The notes below the pieces were generated by a model. It did no database searches. It worked only from the letters and a program-made list of their open reading frames with translations, and was not told the origin of the DNA. Below are positions 53,706 through 62,464 of a DNA stretch of 64,000 bases, in pieces. How positions within the stretch are numbered: the stretch's first letter is position 1; the number at the start of each line of letters is the position of its first letter. The position numbers and the translations under genes were made by a program. The DNA comes from Vibrio sp. B1FLJ16. GTDB lineage: Bacteria > Pseudomonadota > Gammaproteobacteria > Enterobacterales > Vibrionaceae. The stretch covers positions 1,674,001 to 1,738,000 of the forward strand of contig NZ_HG992749.1 of assembly GCF_905175385.1 (NCBI RefSeq), written 5' to 3'.

Positions 53706-53790
53706 GAGTTAGGACAGCCCGTCAGATCACACCCTGCCGTATCCAAATTTATCGTATGTTGATACCGACAGGTTGTGTCCGGGCTAACTC
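53706..53790. repeat. Long imperfect inverted repeat
   Basis: An 85-nt sequence that can fold back over most of its length: GAGTTAG/CTAACTC at the ends, then GCCCG/CGGGC, CACACCCTG/CAGGTTGTG and CGTATC/GATACCG further in, with small bulges. It lies in the 206-bp gap between two convergent genes (the exonuclease and maleylacetoacetate isomerase). It could be a double terminator, a REP-like unit or a relic of a small mobile element. No reading frame here is credible. Confidence 0.5.
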
Positions 53791-53799
53791 ATCTTAGGT

Positions 53800-54468
53800 C
53801 TAACTATTGGCATCCGGTTGATGCTCAGGCATAGCATCAATGAAAGCAGGAAGTTGGTAACACGCTTCAACAATCGAGTTAATGACTGGATACGGAGTTA
53901 AATCGACACCAAAGCGCAGCGCATTGTAAACTTGTGGTACCAGACAAATATCAACAATAGACGGCGAATCAGTCAGGCTAAACTGGCAATCTCCATGCTC
54001 CTTACGATGGTTAGCCAGTTTCTCTTCTAGTGACGAAAAACCTTTGTTAATCCAATGATGAATCCAGGCGACTTTACTGCCCTGATCGCATGCTAACTCA
54101 CCTTCCAGATATTGCAAGACACGCAAGTTGTTCAGCGGATGGATCTCCATCGCAATGTCCTGTGCTAATGCCAGTGCCTGATATCGCTGTGGAGCGTTCT
54201 CGGGAATCACAGCAACTTCCGGATAAGTTTCTTCAAGATACTGAATAATAGCCAGCGACTGGTTTAACCGAAGTTCACCATCCACCAGCACAGGAACCAG
54301 TTCCGAAGCATTCAAATCATGATACTCGTCGCTATGCTGCTCTCCCCCATTGCGGACTAAATGAACCGACTTGGAATCGTACTTCAGACCTTTAAGGTTC
54401 AAACAAATACGCACGCGATACGCCGCTGAAGACCGCCAATATCCATAAAGCGTGATTGATTCGCTCAT
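53800..54468 (-). CDS. maiA: Maleylacetoacetate isomerase
   Basis: A 222-aa zeta-class glutathione S-transferase with the diagnostic N-terminal motif YGYWRSSAAYRVRICLNLKG (the SSCxxRxR-like catalytic loop) and QSLAIIQYLEETYP for glutathione binding. It isomerises 4-maleylacetoacetate to 4-fumarylacetoacetate. It is the last gene of the hpd-hmgA-fah-maiA group, 26 bp after fah. Confidence 0.93.
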   Translation of the reverse strand: MSESITLYGYWRSSAAYRVRICLNLKGLKYDSKSVHLVRNGGEQHSDEYHDLNASELVPVLVDGELRLNQSLAIIQYLEETYPEVAVIPENAPQRYQALALAQDIAMEIHPLNNLRVLQYLEGELACDQGSKVAWIHHWINKGFSSLEEKLANHRKEHGDCQFSLTDSPSIVDICLVPQVYNALRFGVDLTPYPVINSIVEACYQLPAFIDAMPEHQPDANS

Positions 54469-54494
54469 CTATTATTTCCCATGTGAGATTGTAA

Positions 54495-55533
54495 TTAGTG
54501 CTTCAGATACTGGCTAACTTGTTGGTCGATCGCACCAAAGATACTGTTGCCCTCTTTATCGAACATCTCAAGCTTGATTGAGTCGCCAAACGCCATAAAG
54601 TTTGTCGATGGCTTACCGTCACGAATGGTTTCAATCATACGCACTTCAGCAATGCATGAGTAACCGACGCCACCTTCTTCAATCGAAGTACCGTATTCGG
54701 TTCCCTGCTTGTTCGACACCGTACCTGAACCGATGATTGCGCCTGCTGACAACGGACGTGTTTTGGTCGCATGTACAATTAAGTCCGCGAAGTCGAACGT
54801 CATGTCCACACCTGCGTTCGGACAACCAAACGACTTGTGGTTATAGGTAGAAACCAGTGGCAAGTGGACTTTATTTTCGTACCATGCATCACCTAATTCG
54901 TCAGGGGTGACCGCGACCGGAGAGAACGCTGAAGATGGCTTAGATTGGAAGAAGCCAAACCCTTTCGCTAACTCGGCCGGAATTAATCCGCGCAGCGAAA
55001 CATCGTTCACCAACATGATGAGGCGAATCGATTCTTGTGCCTCAGCAATACTTGCTCCCATTGGCACATCACCAGTTACCACTGCAACTTCACCTTCAAA
55101 ATCGATGCCCCATTCGGAACTGGCAAACTCAATATTATCGCAAGGACCAATAAAAGCGTCCGACCCGCCCTGATACATCAGTGGATCGGTCCAAAAACTC
55201 TCTGGCATTTGTGCGCCACGGGCTTTGCGAACCAGCTCTACGTGGTTGACGTACGCACTGCCATCCGCCCACTGATAAGCACGAGGAAGCGGTGATTCAC
55301 AATAATGCGCTTCGAACTCTTCAAAGCCTGCGACGGTTCCACTATTCAGCGCGGTGTATAGCTCTTCCAGCTGCGGCGCAACGGTTTCCCAGTTATCGAG
55401 TGCGACTTGCATGGTCGGTGCTAAATTTCTTGGGTGGAAAACTTCTGTCGCCGGTACGCAGCGTGTTAAGTCTTTACTCACGACCATCAACAGGCCATCG
55501 CGAGTTCCATTTTTTTTTAGTTGCTAGTTTCAT
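54495..55533 (-). CDS. Fumarylacetoacetase, frame broken near the start
   Basis: About 345 aa after correction. The main frame from 55490 carries the FAH-family core: EGEVAVVTGDVPMG with the metal-binding acids, LIPAELAKGFGFFQSKPSS, SAGAIIGSGTVSN. The natural N-terminus MKLATKKNGTRDGLLMVVSK begins at 55533, with AGAGG 5 bases upstream. However, the A-run at 55510-55518 has nine bases where eight are needed, which shifts the frame. Starting inside (55490) would lose 15 conserved residues and has no binding site. The enzyme hydrolyses fumarylacetoacetate to fumarate and acetoacetate. A homopolymer sequencing error is the likely cause. Confidence 0.88.
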
Positions 55534-55558
55534 CCTTGCCTCTTACTTGTCTTGGCTG

Positions 55559-56689
55559 CTACTTCTCTTGCCAACTGTAGACGTATTCTTTGTTTTCTAC
55601 TTTTTCCAGTTCATCCGAAAACTTAAGTGCGTGGCGGGTATCAATCATCACCGCTACTTCATCAGTAAACTTCTTCTTATACTCCCGCCCCGCTTTGAAA
55701 GCTTTAGGATGTGGGCCATGAGTAAAACCGGCGGGGTGGAATGTCACCATGCCCGCTTCAATATTGTCGCGGCTAAAGAAGTCACCTGCGTGGTAGAACA
55801 AGACTTCATCATAATCATCATTGTTATGGTAGAACGGTACCTTAAGCGCGCCGGGATCACTCTCAATCGGACGAGGCACAAAGGTACACACCACAAAACC
55901 TGCTCCTACAAATGTAGTATGCGCGGACGGTGGTAAGTGATAGCGATGTGACATAAGGGGACGAATATCACGCCAGTTCACCTTCACCACTGCTAAATCG
56001 CCATGCCAGCCAATTGCGTCTAAAGGATTAAACGGATAGGTAATTACACTGACTTTATCGTGACGCTTAACCTGTACCTGAGTTCGATTCTCAGAATATT
56101 GCGCGCGGAACTCGTCGTTGATCGAAGGGACTTCCAATACGGCCGGATCAAACACGGCGTGGTTCCCCACCATGCCTTTTTCAGGCAATGAATAGGCAGC
56201 ATCGGTGTTTTCGATCATCAGGATAAACATCTGTTCGCTGGGCTCTAAACGCCAACTGGTCGAACGCGGGATCATCACATAATCCCCTTCGCTCACCTTC
56301 AGATGACCGTAGTCACAGTAAAGATCCGCCGTACCTTGGTGAATGAACAACAGCTCATCACCATCAGCGTTTCTTACCAGGAAATCCATCTTTTCATCCA
56401 TTCGCCAAACACGGATTTTACAGTCTGCGTTATGCAGTAAATGTGGTACTGCCCAGGGCGAAATCTGGCTTGCCTTATCCACTAAAGTGAAATCAAAAGC
56501 ACGCGGGCGTAACTCACCCTCCCACTCAGCCCAACCTGTTGGGGCATGTCGATGATGAAAGTGTGCCGCAGGGCCAAAGAATCCACTCCGGCCTGCTTCT
56601 CGCTCAAAAATTGCCTCTTCCGGGAAATCAGCATGTGCTTGTTTAGAGCACACTCCCTCCCGATGAGGGAATGTGATCCATTTATGCAT
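55559..56689 (-). CDS. hmgA: Homogentisate 1,2-dioxygenase
   Basis: A 376-aa cupin-fold ring-cleavage dioxygenase of the shorter bacterial branch. It has ELLFIHQGTADLYCDYG, YVMIPRSTSWRLE, and the iron-ligand region of YHNNDDYDEVLFYHAGDFFS and FHPAGFTHGPHPKA. It opens homogentisate to maleylacetoacetate. It overlaps the hpd stop by 8 bp, so the two are coupled. Loss of this gene in bacteria leads to brown pyomelanin. Confidence 0.93.
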   Translation of the reverse strand: MHKWITFPHREGVCSKQAHADFPEEAIFEREAGRSGFFGPAAHFHHRHAPTGWAEWEGELRPRAFDFTLVDKASQISPWAVPHLLHNADCKIRVWRMDEKMDFLVRNADGDELLFIHQGTADLYCDYGHLKVSEGDYVMIPRSTSWRLEPSEQMFILMIENTDAAYSLPEKGMVGNHAVFDPAVLEVPSINDEFRAQYSENRTQVQVKRHDKVSVITYPFNPLDAIGWHGDLAVVKVNWRDIRPLMSHRYHLPPSAHTTFVGAGFVVCTFVPRPIESDPGALKVPFYHNNDDYDEVLFYHAGDFFSRDNIEAGMVTFHPAGFTHGPHPKAFKAGREYKKKFTDEVAVMIDTRHALKFSDELEKVENKEYVYSWQEK

Positions 56690-57755
56690 CGCTCAGTACT
56701 CCACGGCGGATTTGGTCTTCTTCAATCGATTCAAACAACGCTTTAAAGTTGCCTTCACCAAAGCCTTCATTGCCTTTACGCTGAATGATTTCGAAGAACA
56801 CAGGGCCAATTACAGTCTGGGTAAAGATTTGCAGTAAGATACCGTCTTTCGTCGGCGCACCATCAATCAGGATCTGCAAGTCGCGAAGTTTGCTTACGTC
56901 TTCACCATGGCCTTTCACGCGCTCATCAACTTTTTCGTAGTAGGTGTCCGGCGTTGGCATAAAGTCCATACCGCGATCACGCAGTGTCTGTACGGTTTGA
57001 TAGATATCATCCGTTGTCAAAGCGATATGCTGAATGCCTTCGCCGTTGTATTCGCGAATAAACTCTTCGATTTGCGATTTGTCGTCAGACGATTCATTGA
57101 TAGGTATACGAATTTTGCCGCACGGCGCCGTCATTGCTCGGCTGACAAGGCCGGTCAGTTTACCTTCTATATCGAAGTAACGGATTTCACGGAAGTTACC
57201 GATACGCTCATAGAAACCGGACCACACGTCCATGTTGCCTTGTTTAACGTTATGCGTCAGATGGTCAATCTCGTAAAGGCCGACATCAGATTTCGATAAA
57301 CGCTGGTCAGCATCGTCGTAAAAACGGAAATCAACGGCATAAATACTCTGCTTACCGTAACGGTCGACAAAATAAAGCAGGCTCTCACCGATGCCGTAAA
57401 TGGCCGGGATGCTCAGTTCCATTGGACCAATTTCGGTTTTGTACTCTGTACCGCCGTTTTGAATTGCATGCTCCAGCGCAACCGTTGCGTCTTTCACACG
57501 AAACGCCATGCCACACACTGATGGACCATGAACTTTAGCAAACTCCTCCGCTTGGCTATGAGGCTGAGCATTAACAATAAAGCTGATATCACCTTGTCGA
57601 TACAGCCATGCTTCTTTAGAACGGTGTTTGGCGATTTCTGCAAAGCCTAACGAGACAAACAACGCTTTCAGTTGTTCAATGCCCTTGCTGTCTGCCGCTG
57701 TGTATTCAACAAACTCAAATCCGTCTGTACCTAATGGGTTGTATGCATCCACCAT
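56682..57755 (-). CDS. hppD: 4-Hydroxyphenylpyruvate dioxygenase
   Basis: A 357-aa two-domain VOC-fold enzyme. The C-terminal domain carries the Fe(II) ligands in EIDHLTHNV, IQHIALTTDD and FFEIIQRKGNEGFGEGNF, the last being the C-terminal gate. It converts 4-hydroxyphenylpyruvate to homogentisate, the first committed step of the tyrosine pathway encoded here. It is the first gene of the operon, with two TyrR-box-like sites upstream. Confidence 0.95.
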   Translation of the reverse strand: MVDAYNPLGTDGFEFVEYTAADSKGIEQLKALFVSLGFAEIAKHRSKEAWLYRQGDISFIVNAQPHSQAEEFAKVHGPSVCGMAFRVKDATVALEHAIQNGGTEYKTEIGPMELSIPAIYGIGESLLYFVDRYGKQSIYAVDFRFYDDADQRLSKSDVGLYEIDHLTHNVKQGNMDVWSGFYERIGNFREIRYFDIEGKLTGLVSRAMTAPCGKIRIPINESSDDKSQIEEFIREYNGEGIQHIALTTDDIYQTVQTLRDRGMDFMPTPDTYYEKVDERVKGHGEDVSKLRDLQILIDGAPTKDGILLQIFTQTVIGPVFFEIIQRKGNEGFGEGNFKALFESIEEDQIRRGVLSDA

Positions 57756-57889
57756 GACTTTCTCCTTGCGTCATTAATTTATTTGCAGCTGTCTAAGCCG
57801 CCTTAACTGATTTTTCTAACTTGGCGCAGGCGGAGAAAAAATGGAATACATCAACAAAAATCTCTGTTTTTGAGTTTTGAATACCTGAA

Positions 57890-57907
57890 TGTAAAATAAT
57901 TGTTACG
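57890..57907. promoter_or_regulatory. TyrR-box-like site upstream of the tyrosine operon
   Basis: TGTAAA-N6-GTTACG. It matches the TYR box consensus TGTAAAN6TTTACA at the first half fully and keeps TTAC in the second half, including the G and C spaced 14 bases apart that are invariant. It lies 135 bp before the hpd start codon. Regulation by a TyrR/PhhR-type protein is inferred. Confidence 0.55.
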
Positions 57908-58006
57908 CAAAATAAAAATCTTTCATGCAAACATCATGAATATATATAAATTTAATAATTTCATTATCTTAAATTGTCATGTTGATATTTACGCACGCCA
58001 CCAAAA

Positions 58007-58024
58007 TGTAAACAAGTTGTTACC
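58007..58024. promoter_or_regulatory. Second TyrR-box-like site
   Basis: TGTAAA-N6-GTTACC, a near copy of the site at 57890 (same first half and GTTAC). It lies 252 bp before hpd and 222 bp before the M20 peptidase gene. The rest of the 490-bp divergent gap is AT-rich and holds a TTCATG-N7-CATGAA repeat at 57922-57940. Confidence 0.5.
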
Positions 58025-58041
58025 ATGGCGATTTTTATTGG

Positions 58042-58075
58042 CAGTGTGGTGCTGTTTTAAACAAACTACACACTG
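58042..58075. promoter_or_regulatory. Inverted repeat in the hpd/peptidase gap
   Basis: CAGTGTG and CACACTG are separated by 20 bp. This could be an operator or a small hairpin in a leader transcript. Only symmetry supports it. Confidence 0.3.
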
Positions 58076-58245
58076 ACAACAGTCCCTTACCTATCTGGTG
58101 ATAATTGGGTCAGGTCGCTCATTTTTTTGATTCATCTCAGTATTCGTGCCCCTTTCCTGTGTAATAACAACCGCCCTGTTCCGTTTAGAGGTCGTTCACT
58201 AGCGTCACTGTTAGCGCCCTCGCCCCTGCAAAATGAGGCATCCAA

Positions 58246-59352
58246 ATGACACAAATTAATCAAGAACGTCTAGTTGAACACTTCTGCCAATTGGTTCGCA
58301 TAGACAGCGAAACGATGAATGAAAAACAAATCGCAGAAACTCTGGTTGAGCAACTAGGCGAGATGGGATTTACCGTTCACAAACTTCCTGTTCCGGAGCA
58401 TATTTCAAACGGTTTCAACATTTATGCACGTCTGGAAGGCAAAAAAGAAGGCTCAATTTTAATGAGCTGTCATATGGACACGGTAACGCCGGGTATCGGT
58501 ATTGAGCCAATCATCGAAGACGGCATTATTCGTTCAAAAGGCAATACCATCCTTGGTGGTGACGACAAATCCGGTATCGCTGCAATCATGGAAGCGGTAC
58601 GCTGCATCCAGGCAGAAAACCTGGAGCACAAAACCTTAGAGCTTGCGTTCACGGTTCATGAAGAAGGTGGACTGCATGGCTCTGAGTGTTTCGACATGGC
58701 GCACGTAACATCTAAAGAAGCGATCGTTCTTGATACAGGCGGTCCAATCGGTACCATCGTCACAGCGGCACCGGGTCAACAACGAATCGAAGTAACAATT
58801 ACAGGCCGTCCAGCGCACGCTGGTCTTGCTCCCGAAGAAGGCATCAGTGCAATCATGGTGGCAGCAGACGCAATCAATCAGATGAAACTACTGCGCATCG
58901 ATGAAGAAACGACAGCGAATATCGGCATGGTAAACGGCGGTCAGGCAACAAACATTGTTATGCCAGAGCTAAAAATCGTAGCGGAAGCGCGCTCTCTAAA
59001 TAGCGATAAACTGGAAGCTCAGGTTAATCACATGATCTCGACATTTGAAGCTGTGGCGAAAAAACACAGTGCAGAAGTGGAGATCGAATCCAGCCGCGCG
59101 TACGATGCATTCGTTATTGAAGACAGTAATCCGCACGTCATGGACATCAAAGCGGCATTTGCTGACATGGGTATTGAAGCATTAACCACAGGCACTGGCG
59201 GTGGTAGCGATGCGAACAACTTTGCGAAGAAAGGCTTAACTACGGTTAACATCTCTACGGGTATGGCAAAAGTTCATACAACTGAAGAGTACATCGCGGT
59301 TGATGACATGGTGAAAATTACTCAGTTCATCAAACATTACTTAGTTAAGTAA
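58246..59352 (+). CDS. M20-family metallopeptidase, PepT-like
   Basis: A 368-aa di-zinc peptidase. Metal motifs are MSCHMDTVTPG and NTILGGDDKSGIAA, then VHEEGGLHGSE with the catalytic Glu and a zinc ligand, GRPAHAGLAPEEGISA in the dimerisation domain and GTGGGSDANNFAKKG near the C-terminus. It belongs to the peptidase T-like branch (shorter than PepT). It most likely trims small peptides in the cytosol. It is followed by a clear terminator. Confidence 0.87.
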   Translation: MTQINQERLVEHFCQLVRIDSETMNEKQIAETLVEQLGEMGFTVHKLPVPEHISNGFNIYARLEGKKEGSILMSCHMDTVTPGIGIEPIIEDGIIRSKGNTILGGDDKSGIAAIMEAVRCIQAENLEHKTLELAFTVHEEGGLHGSECFDMAHVTSKEAIVLDTGGPIGTIVTAAPGQQRIEVTITGRPAHAGLAPEEGISAIMVAADAINQMKLLRIDEETTANIGMVNGGQATNIVMPELKIVAEARSLNSDKLEAQVNHMISTFEAVAKKHSAEVEIESSRAYDAFVIEDSNPHVMDIKAAFADMGIEALTTGTGGGSDANNFAKKGLTTVNISTGMAKVHTTEEYIAVDDMVKITQFIKHYLVK

Positions 59353-59400
59353 TCGTGAGCAGACCACATCGTTCCTAGTTAACGGTGCTTGCACTAATTC

Positions 59401-59423
59401 ACAGGCTCTCATCGAGAGCCTGT
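59401..59423 (+). terminator. Rho-independent terminator after the M20 peptidase
   Basis: ACAGGCTCTC-ATC-GAGAGCCTGT is a perfect 10-bp stem followed by ATTATTTTAT. It begins 49 bp after the stop codon. The remaining 180 bp up to the next gene shows nothing I can support. Confidence 0.88.
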
Positions 59424-59606
59424 ATTATTTTATCGAGCACCTTGCTACCAAAGACTATTCTATATATTTTCAGTGCGCTTATATTAGGTTCCTAATCTCG
59501 CTTAAGTTCGCTGGAATGACCCATAAAGTAATTGGTATTTGCGTTATAGACGCGCCTCTCAGCCTCACGCTAAAATGCACCATCTTTGACAACTTCGTAA
59601 GACTCT

Positions 59607-60035
59607 ATGACCGACGCTGACATCGAACTTCAACACATCTGGCTCGAAGTTCAGGCACAACGCTGGCACAACATCTCCCGTTTTCTGTTCAGCTACTATT
59701 GCTACAAACATAAACACGTTAGCAAAACCAACAAACCATGCTGGGAAACAGCCCGAAAAACTCTACCTGCATCAAGCGCAGTTCAGACTCGCAAGAACTG
59801 TGTTATTGAATCTTTGGTTCCCGAAGATGCCGTGGTCGGTTTACTCAAAACTCTGAGTAAAGACGGAGAAATGTCTTTCGATGCAATGGCACAAACAGTA
59901 CAAGATTTTTCGTACTACGTAGTGATCACTAAGCAAGAGCAAACAAAGTTGAAGCCAAATATGCCAGCGAGTTGGTATCAGGAAGATGAAAAGCCGTTAA
60001 ATGCGCGCTTTGAGCTGGCAGGCATCTCGATTTAA
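59607..60035 (+). CDS. Conserved hypothetical protein
   Basis: A 142-aa soluble protein starting MTDADIELQHIWLEVQAQRW, with a basic middle part (YYCYKHKHVSKTNKPCWETA) and a C-terminal alpha/beta part. It has no recognised domain. It ends 49 bp before a bidirectional hairpin. Coding character is plausible from its length and amino-acid balance. Confidence 0.6.
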   Translation: MTDADIELQHIWLEVQAQRWHNISRFLFSYYCYKHKHVSKTNKPCWETARKTLPASSAVQTRKNCVIESLVPEDAVVGLLKTLSKDGEMSFDAMAQTVQDFSYYVVITKQEQTKLKPNMPASWYQEDEKPLNARFELAGISI

Positions 60036-60083
60036 GAGAAGTGTGTGAATGAGCAGATTTCGGGAAATGAATTGAAAAAATAA

Positions 60084-60117
60084 AGCCGAAGTTAATCGAG
60101 AAAGATTATCTTCGGCT
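60084..60117. terminator. Bidirectional hairpin terminator
   Basis: AGCCGAAGTTAATC pairs with GATTATCTTCGGCT (14 positions, one mismatch) around GAGAAA. It lies between convergent genes. A-rich sequence on the left serves as a U-run for the minus-strand transcript of the iron-binding protein gene. Confidence 0.8.
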
Positions 60118-60139
60118 CTAAAATGATTACATCGTTAGT

Positions 60140-61222
60140 TTAAAGCTTAGTCATGAACGTACCAGCAGGTTTAATCGGCAGGTACTTGTCATAAAAACTT
60201 TCGTAAGCCGCTTCCGGGTTTAAGTCACTGAATACTTCAGGGTACATCACCTTAGCGTAAAACTGGATCAACGCACCATCAATGATAGTACGGCAAGCGC
60301 CGTGGTAAGCCGCGTACATACGATTGTTTTGTACGGCAGAAATAGAAGACCAGCCAATGCGCTTTTTAAAGCCAGCTAATCTTTCTTTTGCTAATGCTTC
60401 GTCAACGCCTTCACCCATGATCATTGAATCATCAGCACTACCTGACTCATAACCAGTCATTACGATAACATCCGGGTTTGCAGCAATGATTTGCTCTGGG
60501 TTCAGCTTGCCCCACCACTCAACGAATGGAGCAGAAATGTTGTCGCCACCCGCCATTGTTGCGATTGCGCCCCACATGTTTTTGCCAAACGTATAACCGA
60601 CTTCACCAACGCCAGAAGCGCCGTATTCAGTGTAAACTTTTGGCTTAGTCAGGTTTGCTTTCTCTAATCGCTCGGTGATCATCTCAACGTTTTGCTTATA
60701 TTCATTAGCGATCGTTTTTGCGCGGTCTTGTTGACCGGTGATTTCACCAATAAGCTTCGTAGTCTGAACATGGCGCTCTACGGTTTGCGCATTGTAATCG
60801 ACAACAACGACCGCAATACCCGCACTCTTAATGCGCTCTACGTCCGCTTCCAGTGCTTTGAACTGCCAGTCTGCAAGCATAACTACATCTGGGCTAAGAC
60901 TGATTACCTTCTCAACTGAAAACGCATTAGTGTCTACTCGACCTATTTCCGGGATCTTATCAAGTGATGGGCGATGTGCCACATACGCATTCCAGCTTGC
61001 TGAACGTGCCTGCCAAATGTACTTAGACATGCCGACTACATTGTCGTACGCCGCTTCAGTACCAATCGCCATGTAATCTTCCGGGTAGAATCCTACTACC
61101 ACTCTTTGTGCTGGTGACTCAAACGTCACTTCACGTCCTAATACATCGGTAACGGTGGTTTGCTGGGCAAAAGACATCGAGCTGACGCAAACGGCAGCAA
61201 GCGCAAATAAGTTTTTCAACAT
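60140..61222 (-). CDS. Iron-siderophore/B12-type ABC substrate-binding protein
   Basis: A 360-aa periplasmic protein with a signal peptide (MLKNLFALAAVCVSSMSFAQ) and a type III binding-protein fold: TVTDVLGREVTFESPAQRVV, LSPDVVMLADWQFKALEADV, VVVDYNAQTVERHVQTTKLI. I chose the ATG at 61222 (AGGA upstream); a TTG directly precedes it. It is divergent from its permease and ATPase genes across a Fur-box region, so the substrate is probably a ferric siderophore, haem or free iron complex. Confidence 0.85.
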   Translation of the reverse strand: MLKNLFALAAVCVSSMSFAQQTTVTDVLGREVTFESPAQRVVVGFYPEDYMAIGTEAAYDNVVGMSKYIWQARSASWNAYVAHRPSLDKIPEIGRVDTNAFSVEKVISLSPDVVMLADWQFKALEADVERIKSAGIAVVVVDYNAQTVERHVQTTKLIGEITGQQDRAKTIANEYKQNVEMITERLEKANLTKPKVYTEYGASGVGEVGYTFGKNMWGAIATMAGGDNISAPFVEWWGKLNPEQIIAANPDVIVMTGYESGSADDSMIMGEGVDEALAKERLAGFKKRIGWSSISAVQNNRMYAAYHGACRTIIDGALIQFYAKVMYPEVFSDLNPEAAYESFYDKYLPIKPAGTFMTKL

Positions 61223-61291
61223 CAAGAAGATTCCTTTTTATTCTATAAGTCGACGATCTACTTCCGCCGTTGTGGCGTATATTAATTCTTT

Positions 61292-61331
61292 TATTAATGA
61301 TAATGCAACTAACTATCATTAATGATAATAT
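61292..61331. promoter_or_regulatory. Fur-box region in the divergent iron-transport promoter
   Basis: AATGATAAT occurs twice (61296-61304 and 61321-61329), and TATCATT at 61314-61320 makes TATCATTAATGATA a palindrome. These hexamer repeats (GATAAT/ATTATC type) are the pattern bound by Fur, and the clustered copies would cover promoters in both directions. Iron repression of the binding protein and the permease/ATPase genes is expected. Confidence 0.7.
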
Positions 61332-61411
61332 CACGACCTTCCAACGAGCCGAGTAAGTCTATCTACTGGCCGTAATCAAATAATAAGTAGACACTAATTA
61401 GGTAGTAAGTC

Positions 61412-62464
61412 GTGCAATCTGTAGTTTTAGAAGAGCTCATCCAACAACAGCGTAAGAGCGAAAAGCGTCGTATTTTGGTCATTGGTGCATTCAGCGCGCT
61501 CATTCTGATGACTTTCGTTCTCGACATCATGACAGGCCCATCCCTACTTGATGCAACAAAAGTTCTCCACTCTCTGTTCGAATTTATCGGCTTGCCATAC
61601 CAGGTAGAACCTTCCACTCAAATCATAGTGACGGAGCTAAGATTGCCGATTGCGATCATGGCGATTGTGGTTGGTGGTGCGCTCGGAATGGGCGGCGCAG
61701 AGATGCAAACCTTGCTCAATAACACGATGGCAAGCCCGTACACTTTAGGCATGGCGGCCGCAGCTGGCTTTGGTGCTGCTATTACTCTGTATATGGGATC
61801 ATTTGGATTGAGCAGCTACTACGCTGTTCCGATGGGGGCGTTTTTATGCTGTATGTTGTCTGCCTGTTTCCTATTCTCGTTAGCGTCAGCTCGTCATATC
61901 AGCTCGGGACAGCTTATTCTGGCTGGTATTGCCCTGTTATTCTTGTTCCAGTCACTGCTTTCACTGGTTCAGTTCGTGTCTTCTCCGGAACTTAGCCAAC
62001 AGATACTGTTTTGGCTGTTTGGTAGCTTAACTAAAGCAACGTGGAATACCGTCGCAATTACCTCTGCGGTTGTGCTTATTGGTGGCTTACTATTACTTAA
62101 AGACGCCTGGAAACTGACTGCGCTTCGACTCGGTGAAGAACGTGCCAAAAGTGTTGGTGTAAACATCACTCGCTTACGTCTGAAAACGTTGTTTATCGTC
62201 GCGGTTATTACTGCTACCGTAACTAGCTTTGTTGGTATCATTGGCTTTGTCGGCATCGTTGCGCCAAACATGGCGAAATCCATGGTGGGTGAAGATCAAC
62301 GTTTCTTCTTACCCCTCTCCTTCCTGATTGGTGCTTTCCTTCTTTCTGGCGCATCTGTTCTGTCTAAAATCATCGTCCCAGGCGCGCTATTCCCTATTGG
62401 TATCGTTACCGCAATCATCGGCGTACCTTTCTTCTTCTGGCTAATTTTGGCGAAGCGAGGTTAA
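61412..62464 (+). CDS. FecCD-family ABC permease
   Basis: A 350-aa BtuC/FecC-like permease with about ten hydrophobic segments and the family motifs LRLPIAIMAIVVGGALGMGG, NTMASPYTLGMAAAAGFGAA, FWLFGSLTKATW and GFVGIVAPNMAKSMVGEDQR. The start is GTG at 61412, preceded by AGGTAG. Its stop overlaps the ATPase start by one base. A single permease gene implies a homodimer. Confidence 0.9.
   Translation: MQSVVLEELIQQQRKSEKRRILVIGAFSALILMTFVLDIMTGPSLLDATKVLHSLFEFIGLPYQVEPSTQIIVTELRLPIAIMAIVVGGALGMGGAEMQTLLNNTMASPYTLGMAAAAGFGAAITLYMGSFGLSSYYAVPMGAFLCCMLSACFLFSLASARHISSGQLILAGIALLFLFQSLLSLVQFVSSPELSQQILFWLFGSLTKATWNTVAITSAVVLIGGLLLLKDAWKLTALRLGEERAKSVGVNITRLRLKTLFIVAVITATVTSFVGIIGFVGIVAPNMAKSMVGEDQRFFLPLSFLIGAFLLSGASVLSKIIVPGALFPIGIVTAIIGVPFFFWLILAKRG

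Noticed and set aside
53609..53797. A 62-codon frame after the exonuclease gene
   Set aside because: It spans the long inverted repeat and ends in it; no coding signal.
55292..55936. A 214-codon antisense frame over fah and hmgA
   Set aside because: The composition is that of an antisense reading, and the two genes beneath it are clear.
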